Assembly (NCBI GenBank): GCA_963750075.1
Contig: CAVVPG010000006.1
Span: 136,581-200,580, forward strand
DNA: 64,000 nucleotides
Source of the DNA: Bog-473 sp963750075
GTDB lineage: Bacteria; Actinomycetota; Acidimicrobiia; Acidimicrobiales; RAAP-2
Reading direction: 5' to 3'
Shown here: positions 51,207 to 64,000 of the stretch, in pieces
How positions within the stretch are numbered: the first letter of the stretch is position 1
Layout of the letters: every line of letters starts with the position of its first letter
Made by a program: the position numbers and the translations under genes
Notes under the pieces: model-generated
What the model was told of the DNA's origin: nothing
What the model saw: the letters and a program-made list of their open reading frames with translations, nothing else
The model's database searches: none

Positions 51207-51773
51207 ATGGGTCGATGGGAGCCCGACGCACGGGGCCGGCTCCACCAGGCGGCGATGGAGCTCTACGTCGAGCGGGGGTACGACGAGACGACGGTGGCCG
51301 AGATCGCCCAGCGGGCGGGCCTCACGGAGAGGACGTTCTTCCGCCACTTCGCCGACAAGCGAGAGGTCCTGTTCGGGGGTGCGGGCTTGCTGCAGGAGGT
51401 GCTCGTCGGCGGGGTGGCCGACGCGCCGCCGGGCCTCGCGCCGATCGACGCGGCCGCCGCCGGTCTCGAAGCGGCCGGCGCGCTGCTCCAGGAGGGGCGG
51501 CCGTTCGCCCGGGAACGCCAGCGGATCATCGCGGCCAACGCGGAGCTGCAAGAGCGTGAGCTGACAAAGCTCGCGTCGCTCGCGGCGGCGCTGGCCGACG
51601 CCCTCCGCGGACGCGGCGTCGGAGACCCGGCTGCGAGCCTCACCGCCGAGGTGGCCATCGCCGTCTTCAAGATCGCGTTCGAGCGCTGGGTCAACCAGAC
51701 CAGGGGGCCGGACCTGCCGCAACGCATCCGCGAGTCGCTCGACGAGCTCAAAGCGGTCACGGCCGGCAGCTGA
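51207..51773 (+). CDS. TetR-family transcriptional regulator
   Basis: 188 aa. The N-terminal helix-turn-helix is YDETTVAEIAQRAGLTERTFFRHFADKREVLF. The C-terminal ligand domain is helical with RERQRIIAANAELQERELTKLA. Likely regulates the divergent SDR gene and itself through the GATGTCA dyad. Confidence 0.88.
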   Translation: MGRWEPDARGRLHQAAMELYVERGYDETTVAEIAQRAGLTERTFFRHFADKREVLFGGAGLLQEVLVGGVADAPPGLAPIDAAAAGLEAAGALLQEGRPFARERQRIIAANAELQERELTKLASLAAALADALRGRGVGDPAASLTAEVAIAVFKIAFERWVNQTRGPDLPQRIRESLDELKAVTAGS

Positions 51774-51814
51774 GCGGCCCGGCACCACCGGGCACCGCCG
51801 GGCACCGCGAAGGC

Positions 51815-52891
51815 TCAGCCCGCTGAGACCGAGAGCACCCGGCCGGGATTGGCACCGGCCACCCACACCGACCCGCCCACCGGCAGCAGCTGCCGGGGCG
51901 TCGTCCCGATGCCCAACACCTTCGAGGCGGGTGCGGGGTACACGGTGCGCACCGACTGCGCGGTGCCGTCGCCCACGTACACCCGGCCGCTCGCGACGCC
52001 GACGCTGAGGGGATCGCCGCCCACCCGGTACGTGTCCAGGACTCGCAGGGTGCTCGGGTCCACCCGGGAGACCGTCCCGCCCTGCGCGTCGGCCACCCAC
52101 ACCGAGCCGGCACCGGTCGCGACCCCGATGGGACCGTTGCCGACCGTGATGCCCTCGAGCTTCGGCACGCCGGCCCGGGCCGACGGAGGCACGAAGTAGG
52201 TCAACGTGTCGGCGGTGCCGGTGATCCACAAACCCCCGAACCCGGCGGCGACGCGCACCGCCCCGGCCGCCAGGTCCACCGGGGCCCCCACCACCCCCGT
52301 CCGCGTGTCGATGGGCGTGATCTCGTTGGCGACCACGGACGTGACCCAGACGTCGGCGCCGAGAACGGCCAGCCCAGATGGGCCCGCCGGCACGCTGACG
52401 CTGCGCACGGCGCGCAGCGAGCCGGCATCGACCTCGACGACCTGGTTGTCGACCATGTCGGCCACCCAGAGGTCGCGGCCCACCAGCACCATCGCCGTGG
52501 GCCGGCCGGCCAGGTGCACCGAGCCCTCGACCCGTCCCCGGCCCGGCTCGACGCGGAGGAGCAGGTCGCGCAGGTCGTCGGTGACGTAGGCGGCGCCCCC
52601 GCCCTCCGCCAACGCCGACGCGGCGGGGAGGCGGAGCAGGGTGCGCGCCGCGAGCGACGGCGAGCCGGGCGCGCCCGTGCCACCCGACGAGGTGAACAGC
52701 AGCGGTGCCGCGGCGGCGCCGGCCAGCACGACGGTCAGGCCGATGGCGGCCACCCAGGTCACGGTCCGGCGACGCCGGTCCCGCCGGCTGCGCGGCCGGC
52801 GGGCGCCTCGTGCCGCCGAGGTTCTCGAGCGGTGCGCCCGGTCCGCCTTGCTCTGCGCCGCTCGCCGCTGCCGGCGGTCCCGCTGGGCCAC
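51815..52891 (-). CDS. Membrane-anchored YncE-like beta-propeller protein
   Basis: 358 aa from a GTG. A very basic N-terminus (AQRDRRQRRAAQSKADRAHR) precedes one helix (TVTWVAAIGLTVVLAGAAAA), then an extracytoplasmic domain of repeats such as GRDLWVADMVDNQVVEVDAGSL, GADVWVTSVVANEITPIDTRTG and GSVWVADAQGGTVSRVDPSTL, typical of propeller blades. It starts 3 nt after the cysNC stop, so it may be co-transcribed with sulfate activation genes; no functional link is known. Confidence 0.72.
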   Translation of the reverse strand: MAQRDRRQRRAAQSKADRAHRSRTSAARGARRPRSRRDRRRRTVTWVAAIGLTVVLAGAAAAPLLFTSSGGTGAPGSPSLAARTLLRLPAASALAEGGGAAYVTDDLRDLLLRVEPGRGRVEGSVHLAGRPTAMVLVGRDLWVADMVDNQVVEVDAGSLRAVRSVSVPAGPSGLAVLGADVWVTSVVANEITPIDTRTGVVGAPVDLAAGAVRVAAGFGGLWITGTADTLTYFVPPSARAGVPKLEGITVGNGPIGVATGAGSVWVADAQGGTVSRVDPSTLRVLDTYRVGGDPLSVGVASGRVYVGDGTAQSVRTVYPAPASKVLGIGTTPRQLLPVGGSVWVAGANPGRVLSVSAG

Positions 52892-52894
52892 GGG

Positions 52895-54754
52895 CTAGCG
52901 CAGGAGGTCTTCCAGTAGCTCGAGAACCCGCGAGACCTGCTCGGCGAGGCTGCCCGAGTCCGGCCCGAGCACCATGTCGGGCCGGGCCGGCACCTCGTAG
53001 GTGGAGTCGATGCCGGTGAATCCGGGCAGCTGGCCCGAGCGGGCCCGGGCGTAGAGGCCCTTCGGGTCGCGGCGCTCGCACTCCTCGAGCGAGGTGTCGA
53101 CGAAGATCTCCGCGTAGGCGAGATCCGCGTCCGTGTGCAGCGCGCGGATGAGGCTCCGGTCCTCCTCGAAGGGGCAGATGAGCGCGATGAGCGCCAGAGC
53201 GCCCGACTCGGCGAACATCCGGGCCACCTCGCCCGCCCGGCGCACGTTCTCGGTGCGGTCGCGGTCCGAGAATCCGAGGTCGCCGTTCAGCCCGTGGCGC
53301 AGGTTGTCCCCGTCGAGCAGGAAGGCGGGCCGGCCGCTGTTGACGAAGGCCTCCTCGACGGCGGAGGCGAGGGTCGACTTGCCCGCCCCCGACAGGCCGG
53401 TGAACAGCAGGGTGCCCCCCGCGGCGCCCAGTGCGGCGAAGCGGTCGGCCCTCGTCAGCCGCCCGCCGTGGCGCACCACGTTCGGGCTGGCGTGGGTGCT
53501 GGCGATCACCCGGATGACCCCCGCGCCGACCGTACCGTTGGTGGCCGGGTCGATGATGATGAAGCTGCCCGTGGCCCGGTTGGTCGTGTAGTCGTCGACG
53601 AGCAGGGGCTCGGTGGAGCGGAACGAGACGCGGCCGATCTCGTTGAGCCCGAGCGTGTCTGCGTGCTCGTCGCGGTGCAACCCGTTGATGTCGAGCCGGT
53701 ACTGCAGCGTCTCGGCCGTGGCGCGCACCGTCCGGGTGCCCTGCTTGAGCAGGTAGGTCCGGCCCTCGGCCAGTGGCGAGCGCTCGTCCATCCAGCACAC
53801 CGTGGCCTCCAGGTCCGAGGTCAGGGTCGGCCGGTTGTTGGGCCGGCACAGCATGTCGCCCCGTGAGACCGCGATGTCGTCGGTGAGGGTGATCACCACC
53901 GCCATGGGCGGGAACGCCTCGGCCACCGGGCCGTCGGCGGTGAGGATGGAGGCGATGCGCGAGGTGGTCCCCGAGGGGAGCACGAGCAGCTCGTCGCCGG
54001 GCCGGAGCACCCCGCTCGCCACCGTCCCCGCGTAGCCGCGGAAGTCCGGCATGTCCGGGGTGTGGCTGCGGATCACGTACTGCACCGGGAAGCGGGGGTC
54101 GATGAAGTTCTCGTCGCTGCCGATGTAGACCGACTCGAGGTGGTTCAGCAGCGGGGACCCGTCGTACCACCACATGTTCTCCGAGCGCTGGACGACGTTG
54201 TCGCCCCGCAGCGCGGAGATGGGGATGAACGTGATGTCGTGCACGTTCAGCCTCGCCGCGAACTCCATGTAGTCCGACTTGATCCGCTCGTAGCGGTCCT
54301 GGTCCCAGTCGATCAGGTCCATCTTGTTCACGCACACGACCATGTGCGGGACGCCGAGCATGGAGGACAGGAAGGCATGCCGGCGCGTCTGCTCGATCAC
54401 GCCCTTGCGGGCGTCGATCAGGATCAGCGACACGTGGGCGTTGGAGGCCCCCGTGACCATGTTGCGGGTGTACTCGGTGTGGCCCGGGGTGTCGGCGATG
54501 ATGAACTTGCGCTTGGGCGTGGCGAAGTAGCGGTAGGCGACGTCAATCGTGATGCCCTGCTCGCGCTCGGCCCGCAGCCCGTCGGTGAGCAGGGCCAGGT
54601 CCGTCTCGGTGCTGCCCCGCTGCTCGCTGGTGCGGCGGATGGCCTCGAGCTGGTCCTCGAAGATGCCCTTGGCGTCGAAGAGGAGCCGGCCGATCAGGGT
54701 CGACTTGCCGTCGTCGACCGAGCCGGCCGTGGCCAGGCGGAGCAGCTCGGTCAC
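52895..54754 (-). CDS. cysNC: Bifunctional sulfate adenylyltransferase GTPase subunit / APS kinase
   Basis: 619 aa. The N-terminal CysN GTPase has GSVDDGKSTLIGRLLFD, DTPGHTEYTRNMVTGAS and CVNKMD, with EF-Tu-like barrels. The C-terminal APS kinase (from about 440) has GLSGAGKSTLASAVEEAFV and LDGDNLRHGLNGDLGFSDRDR. Together with CysD it makes APS and then PAPS from sulfate. The GTG start shares one base with the cysD stop (TAGTG). Confidence 0.95.
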   Translation of the reverse strand: MTELLRLATAGSVDDGKSTLIGRLLFDAKGIFEDQLEAIRRTSEQRGSTETDLALLTDGLRAEREQGITIDVAYRYFATPKRKFIIADTPGHTEYTRNMVTGASNAHVSLILIDARKGVIEQTRRHAFLSSMLGVPHMVVCVNKMDLIDWDQDRYERIKSDYMEFAARLNVHDITFIPISALRGDNVVQRSENMWWYDGSPLLNHLESVYIGSDENFIDPRFPVQYVIRSHTPDMPDFRGYAGTVASGVLRPGDELLVLPSGTTSRIASILTADGPVAEAFPPMAVVITLTDDIAVSRGDMLCRPNNRPTLTSDLEATVCWMDERSPLAEGRTYLLKQGTRTVRATAETLQYRLDINGLHRDEHADTLGLNEIGRVSFRSTEPLLVDDYTTNRATGSFIIIDPATNGTVGAGVIRVIASTHASPNVVRHGGRLTRADRFAALGAAGGTLLFTGLSGAGKSTLASAVEEAFVNSGRPAFLLDGDNLRHGLNGDLGFSDRDRTENVRRAGEVARMFAESGALALIALICPFEEDRSLIRALHTDADLAYAEIFVDTSLEECERRDPKGLYARARSGQLPGFTGIDSTYEVPARPDMVLGPDSGSLAEQVSRVLELLEDLLR

Positions 54755-55713
54755 TAGAAGTACCCCTCGCGCTTGCGGTCCTCCATGCCGGCCTCCGAGA
54801 TGCGGTCGTCGGCCCGGGTGGCGCCCCGCTCGGTCAGGCGGGTGCCGGCCACCTCGGCGATGACGAGGTCGATCGTCTCGGCCATGGACTCGACGCACCC
54901 GGTGCAGTCGGCGTCGCCCACCGTGCGGAAGCGCACCATGGCCTCGAACTCCGGCTCGCCCTCGGCGGGACCGAGGTGCTCGGTGACGGCCATGAGCATG
55001 CCGTCGCGCTGGAACACCCGGCGGCGGTGTGCGTAGTAGATCGGGGGCACGTCGATCCCCTCGTCGCTGATGTAGTTCCACACGTCGAGCTCGGTCCAGT
55101 TGGAGAGCGGGAAGACGCGGATGTGCTCGCCCTTGTGGTGCCGCCCGTTGTAGAGGTTCCACAGCTCGGGCCGCTGCGACTTGGGGTCCCACTGGCCGAA
55201 CTGGTCGCGGAAGCTGAAGATCCGCTCCTTGGCCCGGGCCTTCTCCTCGTCCCGGCGCGCCCCGCCGAAGACGGCGTCGTGGCGACCCTCGGCGATGGCG
55301 CGCAGCAGCGTCGGCGTCTGCAGCCGGTTGCGCGTCGCCCCCGGCGAGGTGTCCTCCACCGTCCGGCCGGCGTCGATGTCGTCCTGCACCTTGGCCACCA
55401 CGACCCGGACCCCGAGGCCCGCCGCGTGGCGGTCGCGGAATTCGAGCACCTCGTCGAAGTTGCGCCCGGTGTCGACGTGCAGCACCGGGAACGGCACCGG
55501 CGCCGGCCAGAAGGCCTTCGCCGCCAGGTGCAGCATGACGATGGAGTCCTTGCCGCCCGAGAACATGAGGATGGGGCGCTCGAACTCGGCCGCCACCTCA
55601 CGGAAGACGTGGATCGACTGTGCCTCGAGCGCGCGCAGGTGCGACAGCCGGTAGCCGCCGTGCGGCGAGCCGTCCTGGACGCCGGAATCAGCCACCATGC
55701 GCGGTGTCGCCAA
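54754..55713 (-). CDS. cysD: Sulfate adenylyltransferase subunit 2
   Basis: ATP-sulfurylase catalytic subunit, 319 aa. PP-loop MFSGGKDSIVMLHLA, VLHVDTGRNFDEVLEFRD, FGGARRDEEKARAKERIFSFRD, and VFPLSNWTELDVWNYI. The TTG start at 55713 follows GGAGGGAGGG; an internal ATG (VADSGVQDG) is possible. First gene of cysD-cysNC. Confidence 0.95.
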   Translation of the reverse strand: MATPRMVADSGVQDGSPHGGYRLSHLRALEAQSIHVFREVAAEFERPILMFSGGKDSIVMLHLAAKAFWPAPVPFPVLHVDTGRNFDEVLEFRDRHAAGLGVRVVVAKVQDDIDAGRTVEDTSPGATRNRLQTPTLLRAIAEGRHDAVFGGARRDEEKARAKERIFSFRDQFGQWDPKSQRPELWNLYNGRHHKGEHIRVFPLSNWTELDVWNYISDEGIDVPPIYYAHRRRVFQRDGMLMAVTEHLGPAEGEPEFEAMVRFRTVGDADCTGCVESMAETIDLVIAEVAGTRLTERGATRADDRISEAGMEDRKREGYF

Positions 55714-55755
55714 CGGTCCCTCCCTCCGGCTTTCCCCTGTAGACCTGGGAGAAGT

Positions 55756-63401
<7,646 letters not shown>

Positions 63402-63555
63402 CGGTCAACTCCTCCCAGGTGGAAAGCGGCGGGTGAGGGCGGTACTGCGGGGGTAGGGACGGACGGGGCGGGGACGACGGGTCAGGGCTGCCAGGGCGCG
63501 CGCCGACCCCGCGGAATTACGGAATCAGGCACACGGAGACGCACGGCAACCCTGC

Positions 63556-63584
63556 ATCCTATCGTGGGGCGTGCCTGGATACAA
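63556..63584 (-). promoter_or_regulatory. rpoBC promoter, downstream copy
   Basis: Minus strand TTGTAT, 17-nt spacer, TAGGAT; predicted start about 150 nt before rpoB. Confidence 0.68.
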
Positions 63585-63630
63585 CCCCTCGGCCGCGCAG
63601 GCCTGGCGGGCAGCGCCCGGGGTCCGTGAC

Positions 63631-63659
63631 AGGCTACGAAAGCCCTCCCCCGCCGTCAA
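63631..63659 (-). promoter_or_regulatory. rpoBC promoter, upstream copy
   Basis: Minus strand TTGACG, 17-nt spacer, TAGCCT, lying just beyond the rplL hairpin. Confidence 0.66.
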
Positions 63660-63666
63660 GGATCCC

Positions 63667-63709
63667 GGTCGGGGAGGCGGGACCGGCAGGCACCCACCCG
63701 GCCCCGACC
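63667..63709 (-). terminator. Possible attenuator hairpin after rplL
   Basis: GGTCGGGG and CCCCGACC form an 8-bp stem around a 27-nt GC loop, starting 5 nt after the rplL stop. No U-tract follows, so it is more likely a partial attenuator or processing stem, as known between rplL and rpoB in other bacteria. Confidence 0.45.
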
Positions 63710-63714
63710 AGGGA

Positions 63715-64000
63715 CTACTTGACCTCGACCGTGGCGCCGGCCCCCTCGAGGGCGGCCTTGGCCTTGTCGGCGTCCTCCTTGTTGGCCTTCTCGAGCACCG
63801 GCTTGGGGGCGGCCTCGACCAGGTCCTTGGCCTCCTTGAGGCCCAGGCTGGTGAGGGCCCGCACCTCCTTGATGACCTGGATCTTCTTGTCGCCGGCGTC
63901 GGTGAGGATGACGTCGAACTCCGACTTCTCCTCTTCCGCCGCCGCCTCGCCGCCACCGGCGGGCGCGGCCGCGGCCGCCACGGCGACGGGGGCCGCCGCG
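63715..64000 (-). CDS. rplL: Ribosomal protein L7/L12, N-terminus cut by window edge
   Basis: Stalk protein that recruits translational GTPases. The Ala/Gly/Pro hinge (AAAAAPAGGGEAAAEEE) and the C-terminal domain (EFDVILTDAGDKKIQVIKEV, TSLGLKEAKDLVEAAPKPV, AGATVEVK) are complete; the N-terminal dimerisation domain lies beyond the window. It precedes rpoB as usual. Confidence 0.96.
   Translation of the reverse strand, partial: AAAPVAVAAAAAPAGGGEAAAEEEKSEFDVILTDAGDKKIQVIKEVRALTSLGLKEAKDLVEAAPKPVLEKANKEDADKAKAALEGAGATVEVK

Larger units (their letters stand above)
63402..63714 (-). other. rplL-rpoB spacer: hairpin and two promoters, no gene
   Basis: 313 nt without a supported gene. It holds a probable attenuator hairpin just after rplL and two consensus-like promoters, listed separately, then a leader of about 150 nt before rpoB. 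Nothing else was seen in it. Confidence 0.7.

Overview
The window is very GC-rich, densely packed and rich in GTG starts, and reads as one stretch of an actinobacterial chromosome. The zinc-type S14 and S4, the order truA-rplM-rpsI-glmM-glmS-acpS-nnrD-alr, a fused CysNC, ArsR with an N-terminal Cys-Cys pair, and the pairing of crotonyl-CoA carboxylase/reductase with an ethylmalonyl-CoA mutase all fit Actinobacteria. An Acidimicrobiia-like lineage is my best guess; it is an inference, not something the window proves.

Layout, read along the minus strand from high to low coordinates. The end of rplL, two good promoters, rpoB and rpoC occupy 64.0-55.76 kb. A mixed metabolic block follows (55.7-36.1 kb): sulfate activation (cysD, cysNC), a membrane-anchored beta-propeller, a TetR/SDR pair, CorA, lysC, two cyclophilins, and a cluster that together supplies most of the ethylmalonyl-CoA route (thiolase, 3-hydroxyacyl-CoA dehydrogenase, Ccr, epimerase, Ecm, acyl-CoA carboxylase beta chain). 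From a clear promoter at 35.65 kb the classical str-S10-spc-alpha series runs down: rpsL, rpsG, fusA, tuf, rpsJ, rplC/D/W/B, rpsS, rplV, rpsC, rplP, rpmC, rpsQ, rplN/X/E, rpsN, rpsH, rplF/R, rpsE, rpmD, rplO, secY, adk, map. It resumes after an interruption with infA, rpmJ, rpsM, rpsK, rpsD, rpoA, rplQ, truA, then rplM-rpsI and cell-wall/cofactor genes (glmM, glmS, acpS, nnrD, alr) and a cut-off family-4 uracil-DNA glycosylase.

The interruption (12.15-17.76 kb, between map and infA) is an arsenic island: arsR, divergent from an ArsI-type C-As lyase, an aquaglyceroporin-like channel, a CoA-disulfide-reductase-like flavoprotein, and two closely related arsenate reductases flanking a TauD-type Fe(II)/2-oxoglutarate dioxygenase. 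No ArsB or Acr3 pump is present. A promoter overlapping a perfect ArsR-like dyad drives the ArsI side. The combination of two non-haem-iron dioxygenases with duplicated ArsC and a channel is the best candidate here for an uncharacterised system, plausibly acting on organoarsenicals.

Other points. Five neighbouring ribosomal proteins (L4, L22, S3, L29, S17) carry long Ala/Glu-rich extensions. Many metabolic genes look leaderless, with a TANNNT box 6-8 nt before the start codon. The 36.1-43.3 kb segment, plus single points in the SDR gene, rpoC and rpoB, contains many one-base indels. Because essential rpoB and rpoC are hit in the same way, I read these as sequence errors rather than pseudogenes; coordinates of those genes span the breaks. 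No rRNA, tRNA, CRISPR array, transposase or integrase was recognised.
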